Positions 48,150 to 60,700 of a DNA stretch of 64,000 nt are shown here, in pieces. The notes beneath the pieces are model-generated. The model was not told the DNA's origin. It ran no database searches and was given only the letters and a program-made list of their open reading frames with translations. Positions within the stretch are counted from its first letter, which is position 1. Each line of letters begins with the position of its first letter. This stretch comes from Eopsaltria australis (lineage: Eukaryota; Chordata; Aves; Passeriformes; Petroicidae). The DNA lies in the NCBI GenBank assembly GCA_034509425.1, contig JAVTVJ010000011.1:5308501-5372500 (forward strand). The letters are read 5' to 3'. Position numbers and translations under genes: made by a program.

Positions 48150-48720
48150 ACACCAAAGGGACAAGGTGAGGCTGGCAGCGCTGCACAGCGCTCGGTTCAG
48201 CTGATGGCACCGTCTTGGTGCTTCCTGACGGCCGGAGAACGAAGCAAGCCCCGAGCAGCAGGTGCCAGCCGTCGTTTGGCAGCCGTGACGGGAGCGGGCG
48301 GCAGCGAGGAGCGCTGGGGCTCCCCGGAGCGCTGCGCTCGGGCAGCCCGGGCCGATGGAGGCGGGTCAAGGCCAGGTGAGCCCCGGGCTGGCTCCCCGGC
48401 CACAGCGACCCGCTCCCCGCCCTGACACCTGCACGGCACCGCCCCGCAGCACCCGGGGCCAGGCGGGGCCCCGCCGCCGCCCTTAAAGCCCGGCCGGCCC
48501 CGGCAGCTTCCTTCCCTCCTTCCCTGCCTTCCTGCTGACTTTCAGCCGCGAGCGCTCCGGCGGGACCGCGCCGCCGACCTGGGTAGGTGTGGCGGTGTGG
48601 GACGGGGCAGCCCGCAGCGGGTGGCGGTCCCCGGCCCGCGGCAGGGATGCCGCCCCGGCATGAGCATCCCTCGAGCCGCTTCCCTCCGAGCCGGGTGATG
48701 GTGCCGGGCTGTGAGCTGAC
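48150..48720 (+). promoter_or_regulatory. CpG island / promoter of the SLC15A1-type gene
   Basis: Sharp rise in G+C and CpG (agcgctcggt, gagcgctggggctccccgga, ggcggggccccgccgccgcc, agccgcgagcgctccggcgg) against AT-rich surroundings. GC-box-like GGCGGGGCC at 48462; no classical TATA, only ttaaag at 48483. Contains the proposed first coding exon (48355-48375) and, 200 bp downstream, a second donor-like site (cctgg|gtaggt, 48582/48583) that could end an alternative non-coding first exon. Confidence 0.75.
48355..48375 (+). CDS. Transporter coding exon s1 (proposed start)
   Basis: gggccgATGG is a good Kozak-like context; ATG starts MEAGQGQ and a donor gtgagc follows at once in phase 0. Human exon 1 also gives about six residues before a phase-0 join to a 28-codon exon. 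No transcript evidence; chosen because phase, length and island position all fit. Confidence 0.55.
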
Positions 48721-51700
48721 AGCATGGCCAAGGGTCCCGCCCGCCCAGGGCTGGCTCTGCTCATCCGTGTCGGTCTGAGGAAGTCCCCGGACGCTCTTGG
48801 GTCTCTACTCTCCCTCTTCCTCCGGGCCAGCTCTCCCTGTGGCAGCGCTAAATCCTGCTTTATATGACCCTTCCTTGAAACCCGAGTGCGAGCCGAGCGA
48901 TGGTGCCTCGGTCTCTGCAAGCTCTGTGAGCTGAGCCCCTGGCGGGGAAGGTTTATCCTACACTGCACTTTTAAGGCTTGTGGAGCTTGGGCACGCGTTA
49001 ACTGTGGTGCTCCCCACAGATATTAAATAATGCTTTTTCATCGAGAGTGTTTATGTGGTGTTGGCCTAGTGTTTTTTAAATACATAGATACACAGCTGGA
49101 AGATTGAGTTAGGGGCAGCTAATTAATCCTGAAGACATTTTCCTGTCTAAACTGGAACACCAAGTAGTAGAGGTACAAAACTGGCTTTTTTTTTGTGCTG
49201 TATGTTTCCTTTGCCCTTTGATGGCACCTTTGGTCCTGCAGTGTCCTATATGTTGGTGTCTCTCATAGTAGGCAGTTCCTGGGCTGGAGAAACCTTGTCT
49301 CATACAGCGAAGGGACCTGAAATGTCTACGCACCATCCCCAAAAAAACCAAGCCAGGAACGTGCCATTGCATCTTCAGCAAGCACATTTGTGTTCTGGGG
49401 AGAAGCAACTGTCGTAATGAGCAGGCAGAACATGTCAGTGGTGCTGCCAGGGGTGAACTGGGGTCCTGCTGGCTTGGGCAGACAACCAGGAAAATGGTGA
49501 TAGCTCTGTGAAGAGAAAGAAATGGGATGCAGCTGTGTCTGCTCATTTAATATCAGACTTGCTGAGTTATAGATTTGGTTGGATAGTTTATGTGTTGGTG
49601 TTTTTCTGGAATAGCCAGGTGTGAAGAAGGGACTCCTGGAAGGGGATGTCCTGACAGTAGCAGCACATGTGCTGGAAAGGCCAAGAAGTGAAAATAAGCA
49701 AGGAGCTGCTCTGAAGATAGGCTATTGCTAACACCTTGATATCCTTCAGTGTATCTGCTCATGTGGGTTGTGGAAGGGACATTGCCAATAACTTGAATAG
49801 CTCGTGCACCTGCATGTGCCCTGAACTGGGTGTGTTAGCACTTTCAGAATGTTGCTTGCTCTCTAGGAAAATACATTCCTGAATCACCTGCATAGTACTG
49901 CTGTCTCTGCTGTGAAGGAAAGAATTGGAATAATCTGTTTAGTGATTTCTGAAAATTATTTGATTTACTATTGTGTCAAACACTATAGTGTTGCTGTCAG
50001 CTGTTTTCACCTGTTGTGAACTGTGGACTAAACGATGACTTTGGCAAACATACTTTTCTTATAGAGATGTATTATGGGCAGACTTGGTTTACAAGCAGGG
50101 ATTTCAAAGTTCACGTCTTGTACTTGGTCTTATCATAATGATAATGAGCTTGCTCATGTGGTTTTATTGAGCATGTTGACATCCACCATGTGGGCACAGG
50201 GCCTTTATCTGGCACAGTGAAAGCTCAGCCTTCAAGCCTGTCTCCCAAGCTGAGGAAGCCCTCCAGGACTCTACATGGGGTGCTGCCAGGGCTAGAAGGC
50301 CTGCCAAGAGCAGCTGGAAGTGACTTCAGGGCTGCAAGCAGCTGTCTGCTCTTGCTGCCCTCAGTGGGAGCCCCCTGTGCTTTGATGTCTTCCCAGGTTA
50401 ATATTCAGGTTATGGGAATGCCTGCTGAAGTGGATCGCTCAGCTGGGGCTGGATATTCAGTCCTGTCTAAGTCCCTCTTCAGGACTTGACCTCCATCCCT
50501 GGCAGGGCATCTTGAGTCTATTCCTTGATCTTGACTTGCCTTTAATGTAAGCTCCCCAAGAGTGACCTGTAACAGGACTCATCATCAGTGGGTGGCTGGT
50601 TTACCACCAGCTTGAATGATGTGTGGTGAGCAGCCATGGGTTGCTTTGACTTGTCAGTGCTTTTGAGCTTCTCCTGGCAGTGTATGAGTTTATGCACACC
50701 CTGAAAAACCAAAGGCTATCATGGGATGTTTTTGCATTATAACTGTGAAAAATCTCCCTTTAATAAGCTGATAATTTAGTCCCCCTGACCAGTACTGCGT
50801 TTATATTTCATTATGTATTTAGAGTGGAACCTTTTCTGAATGTTCCATTGGTTTTAAGGGAATACTAGTTATTAGTTGCCATTAACTTGGATTTTGTTTT
50901 TTCCCTCCACAGCAGAAAGTATTACCAGCAGGTTGGTAAGTATTGTTTTCTCTTATAGAAAGTTGCTCTACTGCCTTTCTTTGGCTTACATTATTTTGGT
51001 AACGCTAGCAGTGCCCAAAATAAAAATCACCCTAGAAACATACATTAAATGTATACAATCATGACTAACTGGCCACCATATGTAAAAGCAGCCTAGTAAC
51101 TTATTAAATTCTAGCTGAACATTAGTTTGCTCACCATCCTGATAAAATGTCTGAAGAGCCTTTGCTGACTGAGCAGGCATTTGGAATGGAGGAGATTGGT
51201 CCCTGGAGCCCATCCTTCCTGTGGCTGAGTTATCATCATCCACTGCTCTTGAATCTTTGAACTGTTAATGACACATGTCTCAGCAGTCCTAACTCTGCCT
51301 TTGCATTTCTTATCTTGCAAGGTTTTACTCCACAGACTTTCCCTCAGCTTAGTGGCTTCCTCAGCTGCCAAAGTCAAAGCTGTGCAGCAGGGTGGTGGCA
51401 TCCCCAGGGCAGGGTGAGGTTCCAGAGGGCATTATAAAACATCACCTTCAGGTTACCTTTTTGGTGGTGGATCTGATGCTTCCTGACCAGTGAGGGTAAC
51501 AACAGGAAAGGTTTTGGTAGATGAGTGTATGGGCACATGAACACTGTAAGAGAGGACAGTACAGTGCAGAAAAAGGATAAGTACACATCATATATTAGCA
51601 AGGATTAACTGCATGGTCTTCTCTTGCTTATAGCATTTTGGAAAAACAGAAGGCCTGTCACCTGGGAAAGACCCAGTAGCTTTCTCCTGCATGCCCCTGT

Positions 51701-54700
51701 TCATGCTCAGCTCCAGCTGTGAAGTGCAGACCCCTTCCAGTTCAGGGGCAGCCAGTAAAACCCCGCCAGTGGCTGCTGTGTCATCATGGGAATGCAGGAC
51801 AGCTCCACCAGGCACATAAGCACTGGTGGCTTGAGACAAAAATTTCACTTTGCTGGATTGTGACCTCCCAGACCAGCATGTAATGTTCTCCAAAAGGATG
51901 AGGTCTTAGGTAGGGTGATGACAACAAACTGGGGAGGTTTGTGAGAACCCCAGAGTGGTCAAAAGATTTTGGTGAGGTTTTGTGAAATTCAGGTGGCAAT
52001 GGGTCCCACCAGTTCCTGGGCCAGGACTGCTCTGTCTTTTTTTTTTTTCTCTGTAGGCAGGACAGACATGGAGCAGCCTTTGTTGTGCTTCAGGAACAGA
52101 CATTCTCTCCATCTGGGCTATTCCCAATCACAGGTCACACAGCCTGGGTTACTGTTTAAGTAAATAACTTAACATGTGCTGAAGCAAAACTTCAGCGTGT
52201 GGCTCTCCATCCCATGACCATTTGCATGTCAATGTGGGCAGGGCACAAAGCATTCTTCTGTGTGAACTCCAGCCCACCAACACCTGTGTCCACATTGGGA
52301 GTAGTTGTCCAAACCTCCTGCTGCCTTCAATTGAAAGAAATGGGCAGCTTCAAGTGAATCTGATCTGATTTTGGGATACATGTGAATGGTCGTCTTTGAG
52401 AGATATCTCTTTCTGCCCATGGAGGATGTGATAAATGAAGAGTTTATATTTAGGACTCCAATTTTGTGTGCTCTAAGGCTGCAGGAGTCCCACCTGGCCC
52501 TTGCCTCAACTGAGATTGGGTTCTTTTTGTGAAGCCTGCTTATCAAATCATGGGTAGGATATGCAGTATGTACTTGGTTCTGCAAACAGCAAAGGTCAAC
52601 GCTGTTCAGGCTGCTCAGGCATCCTCATGACTGAGTCAGACCAGTCAACAGTGCTCCTGCCACTCTCTTATTTTCATTTCTTTTGCAGTGTTCCCAAAAA
52701 AAGGCTGTTGTAGCACCCAAGTCTCCAAGTGTTGTGTTGTGTTGTGTTGTTTGTCGGGGCATTGCTGGACACAGTGACTCTCCAATTTTCTTGTGTCGGG
52801 CATGATATCCACATGTCGGGTTTTTTCCTTTTGATCTGCAAAGTTAACTTCTTCCTATTTCAAACAAAGTAAAGATGAGTTTAATTCCTAAACTTTTTCA
52901 GCCCAAGCAATGCCATTTTTAAATTAAACTTGAGCACAGGGATGAACTGTTTTGCCTTTGTAATGTTCTGAAACATCTTTAAAATCTGATTCTTTGCTAC
53001 TTACAGGATTAAAGTAATTTTAAAAAAATTAAAAGAGAGGACTATGTTTAAAATGCATCCCCATTAATTGTAATAGAAATTATATCATCTATTCATCCAC
53101 TAAGAGAAATAGGTGATCAGAAATTAAACTTCCAGTTCTAGTGCCCATGTCAGATTTGTACCTGATGTATGCTTTTTAACCATTGTCTCAATGGCAAGAT
53201 CTGTGTCACCAGCTGCATGACGATGACCATGGACATGCCTGTTGCAGCAGGTGAAGGCTCAGTGACTCTGGCAGCCAATGCCATGGCTTTTTAGGTCAGG
53301 AATGAAGTCCATTCTATCATCAGGTCTGAAGAAATGAAGGATTCTTCATCAGGCAGAGTGTTTTTAAGGATAAGGAGTTTTTCTGAGAGATTTGTTTGAA
53401 TGAAGAGCTTAAATGTTTATTTGTTTTAACTACAGGTGCTTTAAAAATAGTCCAGAGCTTCTAACTGGTATACTGCAAGGGTTTGGTGTTGTGTATTTTT
53501 GGTTGGCTTTGGGCTTTTCTGAGTTTTATTTTTCCAAAAACATTGGCTTTTTGCATATTTTTAGCTACCAGTCAAGATTGCTGTAAGGATTAGGTGCTGG
53601 AGACCTCAAATGTGCATAGTGCAACCCTTGAAGGTCTTTTCTAGCATTGCCAAAGGTCTCTTGCAAAGGGCAGATGAGAAGTGTGCAGAGCTCTGGGGAC
53701 CAAGAGGGGAAAGTGAGAACTGACTCTTGGTTCAGGTCAACTGCTGTCATCCCACAGAAGCTTGTGCAGCCTCCGGACCCTGAGTACCTGCCCAGTCCCA
53801 CTGAGTCCATGTTGAGCTTGCTTAGGCTGTGGGTTGCATTGAAGAGTGTTAGTCTGGGTTGCACAGCTCTGAGCTCACACTGTCCCTTGCCTCCAGAGGT
53901 CCCCCTCTCGTTTCCCTTGGAGTGCCTCCATCATTGTCAACAGTGACTGCTGTGAGAGGTTCTCCTACTATATAATGAGAGGTATGTCCCTTGTTTCCTT
54001 GTGCTGAGCATTACCCAGGTCTGACTTGGGTTTGTAACCTGTTGTTTTGTTGTTCTTCCTGCAGATGTGCTCACTTTTTATTTCGTATTTTTCCTGCGCT
54101 GGGAAAACAACTCTGCCACTGCCATCTACCACACATTTGTTGCTCTGTGTTACTTGACGCCGGTCATTGGAGCAATCATTGCGGACTCTTGGCTGGGGAA
54201 GTTTAAGTGAGTGCTTCCTCAGAAAGCAACCAAAGATCTTGAAAGCTCACCTGAAACCAGTGTTACTTAAAGCACCACCAAAACCAGCAGCTGTGAACAA
54301 CAGCTTCAGAACTGGTGTTGACTACTCCAGGAGAGTTTGTTTTATTTCACCAAAGCTTGAGGTGTTTTAATTGATTCAGCTCAGACTTGAAGCTGCGCTG
54401 TGAATTAACAAATGTTCCTGTTCTGCTAGTTGGTAAAGGGTAGTAGCATGCTCTCCAGCATGCTGCATGTTTTTCCTCTCACCTGGACAAAGTGTAAGCC
54501 ACGCTAAGGAGAGTATTTACCAAGCTGTGAAAATAGATACCAGAGGTTATAATTACATCGGACAATATTTTTACCTGTTACAAGTGACCAGTGAAATAGT
54601 GAAGTAGTGTGTTATCTGGTGTTAACTGGGCCTCAGAATAAATGTGATTTCAGAATTGAAAGATCAGTGAGAGGTGTTACTGAGTAGCAATTCTTTCTCT

Positions 54701-57700
54701 CAATGATGTCTTCTATGTTTTTAGCTGCAGGCCAATTCGTCAGGATAGTAGCACTGAAGTGCTTTGAAATGTAACCAGATTATTTCCAACAGCTTTATCT
54801 CACTCTCCTTTCGTGATGTTTTGATTCTAAAAGTGTTTACTTTGCCTGAAAAAAGTACAATAAAGATTTTATGGAGGGTTACGAGCCATGATTGTAAGCG
54901 GGCTTGCCAAAGGTCTCCCAGAGATCAGAGATGTGCTGTGCAGTCAGCTGCGCTGTCTTCCGCTGTAGTGACGGTCCCTGAGAGCTCAGGGCTGTGGCCA
55001 CGGCCCTGTGTGCTCTGTGCAGCTGCTCTGGGCAGTGCAGACTCACTGCAACTCACTGGATGTCTTACAGATTGCAGCCTAAATGTATTGTGTACTCCCT
55101 TCTTTAGATGCCGTGGCTTATTTTTCAAATTGATTTTGGCCTTTACTTGTTTTATCAAGATGAAACTTTGCAGAGCTTGCATCTCTTCTCCTGTGGTACT
55201 TGGATATGCCAGTGCTGCAACTGAAAGGTCCAGACCTTTAACAGGAGCTTGTTAGGATGGCTTAAACAAGAGAAAACATGCTCTAGGGAACAGCATTAGG
55301 GTTTAATGCCCAAAAATGCATCAAGGTGTCATAAGGAAGGCTTAAACAAGAATTGAAAAAAATCTATGCTGACAAGAGGAAGAGAAGGTTTCCTAAGCAC
55401 TGTTAAGCACTCTTGAAGGAGAGACTCCAATCTTCCATAGTCCAAGTACTTTGTGCAATGTCTGTCAAGGAGCTTGCTGGGACCTGCTCAAATATCTTGT
55501 GAATTTCTTGGTGAAAATAGTACAGAAATCACAGTTATTGTTTGAATTGTGTGCCATCAATGCAGTGCCAGTTATGTGAGTCTTGGCAGTGGGTTTATAA
55601 ACCTCACAGATTGAAACCAGAAGTTTCTCTCCTCATCAGCTCAGGGTCAACATCAACTGGAAACTTTTTCCCAGGTTGTTAGGTAATTAAATAATGCTAT
55701 GGAAGTGCTATTAAAAAAACTCTATGGAAGTGCTATTAAAAAAACTGTATCTATTAAATACCATTAAACAGCAGACTCCTCGTTGCCCCACTATATAGAT
55801 TTGCTCTGCTACAGGCCAGGGCAATTTTAATTCCGAGAAACCTTGTTTTAAAGTGAAGGGAACTTGGCCAATGTCCCTCTTGTGTCAAGGTGCTGCTTCA
55901 AGCTTGCTGTGAGGGTCTCTTGCCTATGTTGAATAATTGGATTGTTCTAGGTCTTTGACCATTGTCTGTCACTGTCATGCCTTGCACTGGGTTTGGGTCT
56001 AGTCCTGAAAACTCATTTTTTAAATAATTTCATATCATTGCATTGTGTTTCTCCTGCTTTTCCTCCAAACTGGAGTCCTGTGTCTGTGCCTGTTGAAGGA
56101 AGGCCCACCCAAGGACACAAGTGAACATGGGTTAAACTACAGCCATGTACCTAATGTCCAACAAAGTTAGAATGGAATATGTTCTTACATACAGAAAAGA
56201 GGATTGGACCCTAAAGCCAGGGTAGGGGGCTGGTGATGATGCAGTGCTACCATCCTAGGCACCTCCTGGCAGAGCAAGTCATGCTGAAAGCCTGCAGCCT
56301 GCACTCTTCAGTGCTGCTCTCACTCAGATCTGAGTGTAAAATTGTTGGTACACTTACAGCCAGGAGAGTGGGGATATAGAGTTGTTGTTCACAACAGTAT
56401 TCAACCGTGTTTCAGGGGAATTTCCAAGTTTGAAGCAAATTTATGATTTTTCTTTGTTCTCCTGCACCTACAATATAAAATAGCAAATGTTTAATGATAC
56501 TTAAATGCATGTAAATTGCATATTTCAGTGTTTGAGAGTACTGTATTTGATCTTCAGCCTATAAAAAATATGAAAATGGCATTCCTGAGTTGTTTATTAA
56601 AAAGGCAATCACTGAAGATACTTAAGTATTTCTGATGACCTAGTGATACCTGTAGAATCAACCTGTTATCTTGCCTTGTCTAATTAAATAAGGCTACCTG
56701 AAATAATAATAATAGTAATAATAATAATAACTACAACAGAAATACTGTGACAGTGGATTGTGGCCAGATTTTTATAGTAGCTTCTGACAAGTTTAGTCCA
56801 TAACTTAGTCTATCTGTTAATTCTTTTCATTACCACAAATCTTTAAAATAAGCAAAAGTCTGCATTAGCTGTGTAATTATCTGTGCACATTATGTGTGTG
56901 TAATTGTGTTAACATATCTAAGAAAATGTATCTCCTCTCTCAACAACAGGACCATTCTCTACCTGTCCATTGTCTATATCATTGGGCAGGCAGTCCTGAC
57001 TGTGGGCTCCATAAATGACCTGACGGATCACAACCGGGATGGCTCTCCTGATAATGTGGCAGTGCACGTGTGAGTTGCCTTGTACACATTGTTTTCTCCC
57101 AGGCTGGTCTAGGATGGGACAATTTAAATTTATGCTACTTGAATTTCAGCTGTCTTTCAGTCAGTCTATTATGTATGCTTTAAGAACTAACAGAAAATTA
57201 TTTATTTTCTTTTCTGCTTTGTTCCAGTGCTCTGTCCATGATTGGCCTGATCCTTATTGCCTTTGGTACTGGTGGGATCAGACCTTGTCTGTCAGCACTT
57301 GGTGGAGATCAGTTTGAAGAAGATCAGGTAGCAATGTATTTCAGATTTTCAGTTATACAGATACTCCAACTAATGTTTGACTATTACAGTCAATAATAAT
57401 GTCTTTAATAATATCCATATTTAGAGAGGTGCATTATGCAGGATTTTTCCTGAGGAGCTGAAGAAGGAGCTAGTTAATTATTTGTCTTGAACTTTGAGAC
57501 CAGAGGTGCTGATTTTTTGATCTAGGCTCAGCAATGTGGTTGTAGCTAAGCCTTTCTAAACACCTTTCTGTTTTTACGGTAGGAAACACAAAGAAGTAGA
57601 TTCTTCTCTTCCTTTTATACGAACACTGCTGCTGCAATTGTTGTATCTACTTTTGTCAGCCCAAGGCTCATAGGTAAGTTCACATGTTTGTTGATAGCTG

Positions 57701-60700
57701 TTAAACACCAGAAAGGAGTGTTGGATTGCAGTCCAGTTAGGTTTAAATTAAACCTCTGTTCTCTGACACACTGGAGTTATCTAGCAAATAGTCTTCAGTG
57801 TCATCCAGCTTCTCAGAGATGAGGTACTCTCAAAAAGAAGCCAGTTGAAAACTGAATTGCCTTTAGGATCAGAAGTACTAGATCTGAAGAGACATGCTGG
57901 AACTAACAGCTTGTATGCCTAATGCATGTTTTAATTCCACAAATGTACAAATGTGTCACTTCTTCCAATACCTTTAAAACTATCACACTAGAAAGAGTTG
58001 TATTGCTTCCTGAGAAAGGAAGGAAGGGGAGAGAGTCTTCTCTGGAAGTGTGCCCATGCTAAGTACAGAAGCATCCATGCATGTAGGAATACATTTATGC
58101 GTGCAACAAAGCAAATAATTTTTCATGTTGTTAAATTATGAAGTTATGTTCTCTCTTGCTTGTAAAGAATGGAATGATCCTAAGCCAAACCAAGCAATTT
58201 GGTGACCTGTATGCATATGGATTTCTGTGGCAAGCTGGCACAGGTGGTGCTGTATGGATGCACTTGCCAGCAGTTTCAAAAGGCTGCTTTTCTCAAGAGC
58301 AAGGAAACAGCATGTGAATTCTGGAATAACCCAAAAGTACTGGGCTGAACTTGTGGCCTTTGGATTTCTTGACTGCAAAAGACTCTGTAGAAGAGTTTTA
58401 GATGTTTGCTTAATGCAAATTCTATCCTTTCCCAAAAAAAGGAGTAGAGGTGCCTGAAGCACAGCATGTAGTTTACTTCCTTGCTGATACAGGATGACAA
58501 ATACCTTGGGTAAAAATGACAGATTGAGCTGAGAGAAGTGATGAACTGTTACGTCCTGTGATGGTTTAACCAGAAGACTAATAGAACTAAAACAGGACCT
58601 TAATTATCTGTAAGCTTGCATTTTTTTTCCAAACCATACTCTCTAATTGTCCTCTTAGACAAAGTATGGTGAAGAATGTAATAATTTTGTTTAGGCTTTT
58701 ATTTTATACTGCTAGTAGCTATGTTTGTACTTGGAGCATCACCTTACGTTGTGTGCTTGAAGTCTGTAGAGTCAAATCTGTGACTAATGCCAAGGAGGGG
58801 AGGGGGCTGATGATTGGGATTTGTTTTCAACAAGCTACACTTACATTACTAGAATCTTCATGTATGAACTTAACTCAAATCTTTCCTAATGTAGTTCCTT
58901 TCTCACCAAGGACAAGCTTTTGACCCTTCTAGTGTAATTCTTCATGTCTCAGTGTAGATGTAAATTTCCTGTGAGGAGATCCTGAGAGGCATTAGACTGT
59001 TTGGCCTGGAGAAGGCAAAGGGGCATTTTATCAAAGTATAAAAATACCTGATGAGGAAGAATGAAGAGGACAGAGCCAGGCTTTCCTCAGTGGTACCCAG
59101 AGCCAGGTCAAGGGGTGATGGGCACAAACTGAAACACAGGAGGTTCCCTCTGAACGTCAGGAAACACTTTTCCACTCAGAGGGTGACCAAGAACTGGCAC
59201 AGGCTGCCCAGAGAGGTTGTGGATTCTCCATCTGTGGAGACACTCAAAAGCCATCTGGACACAGTCCTAGACAGCTGCTTCCAGGTAGCCCTAGCTGAGG
59301 AGGGCACTTGGAGTAGATGATGCCCAGAGGTCCCTTCCAACCTCAACCATTCTGTGATACATAATTCCCCTTTTCCAGTAATAAAAGGTAAGTTGGATAC
59401 TGACTCTCCACTCTGAGCTTGTCAGCAGACAGGTTTGTTGTTCCCCCATGAGTTAACAGTGAATGCAAAGAACAGAAACCATATGGAAAACATCAGCAGT
59501 GCTGACTGGGACTTTTATTTGATGTTACTTTTTCTTTCAGATAAATTGTGTGGCATTCATACCAAACAGCTATGTTACCCACTCGCTTTTGGTGTTCCTC
59601 TTGCCATCATGGCTTTTTCCCTGGGTAGGTGAATCTCTTGTGATCCTGTTGCCTCAGTAATTAGATGATGACAAACTCGGAATAATGAAAATGTGATCAA
59701 AATCTCCAGGTATTGACCACTACCAATACCTGATCATTTCTGCAATTTTTGACTTAAAATTCTTTCTTGGGTGGGGAAGTGGGTGGGATTAATCTGAAGC
59801 ACTGACTTTTACAGCAGAGATTGATTTACCAGGAGAGTCAGATGGGGCTGGGATGAGGCATGAATATATCTTTGAATTCTATCCATGATGTAAATTGCTG
59901 CCTATGTTTCTTGGATTACTGATGTGTAGAAATAGATCTTTTGACTGTATGGTGAGAACTCTCAGAAAATGTGTGTTTTGGACATTATCTCTAGTCCAGG
60001 ATGGTAAACAGTATGAGGTAATTGTCCCTGCACTGGAGAAATGCCACACTTGATATGTCAGTACTTCTCAAACCCCTGCACTTTTACCAGCTGTGCTACA
60101 GGGCACTCCCTGGGCCTTACTGTTGACCAAGAAACTGGGGGTGCCAATATGCACTACAATATCCCTCATGGTCCTTGTCCTTCATGGTCCTGACTGTGTG
60201 CCCACCTGGCTACCTGTGGCCTCTCCTTGGCCCTGAGCCCAGCCCAGGTTGGACAGCAGCTGTGGGGGTTTGGCTGTGTCCTGCCCTGCACATGGGATGG
60301 TGAGGCTGAGCAGCGTGCCTGGGCCTGGGAGCAGAGGACACCTTGGCCAGTCCTGCAGTTCAGGCAGAGCCCTGTGTGTCTCTGCATGATGTGAGCTGCA
60401 GCATCCTGAGCTCCTGAAAAGGAGCCCCTACAGCAAGGCCAGAGTCAAGGTCCTGAGGGGCCCTTGTTTGGACCATCCCTCAATCCAGCTAACCTGCCAC
60501 TGAGCACCTACTGTAAGAGTTTCCAGATTTAGTCTTTTGTCTTGAATAGAAGCATTCTGCTGGTGTTAATTCGATTTATCTTACTGTATGATAGCATGGG
60601 AATAGGCAATTGCATTGCTTCCTAGGAGGATTATCCCCACCCTGATTATCTCCTTGACTTAGAGTTTCCATACCAAATTATTTGCCACCATTTAAATTTA

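Larger units (their letters stand above)
54207..56949 (+). other. Transporter intron s3-s4 (2.7 kb)
   Basis: Holds a 25-bp tandem duplication (55697-55746) and an AAT microsatellite (56702-56731). The 163-codon frame at 54764-55255 has no family similarity and no fitting splice sites. Confidence 0.6.

Noticed and set aside
48483..48968. 161-codon minus-strand frame over the CpG island
   Set aside because: Arg/Pro/Ser/Gly-rich translation typical of CpG islands read in the wrong frame.
50913..50935. 23-nt segment bracketed by a good acceptor (ttccctccacag) and donor (gtaagt) in transporter intron 1
   Set aside because: Not a multiple of three, contains no ATG, and would break the phase-0 join between exons s1 and s2 that matches human SLC15A1. 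At most an untranslated alternative exon.
54764..55255. 163-codon + frame in transporter intron s3-s4
   Set aside because: No similarity to SLC15A1 and no matching splice sites; flanking exons already join in frame.
59051..59320. 89-codon + frame
   Set aside because: It is the degenerate C-terminal part of CR1 ORF2, not a host gene.
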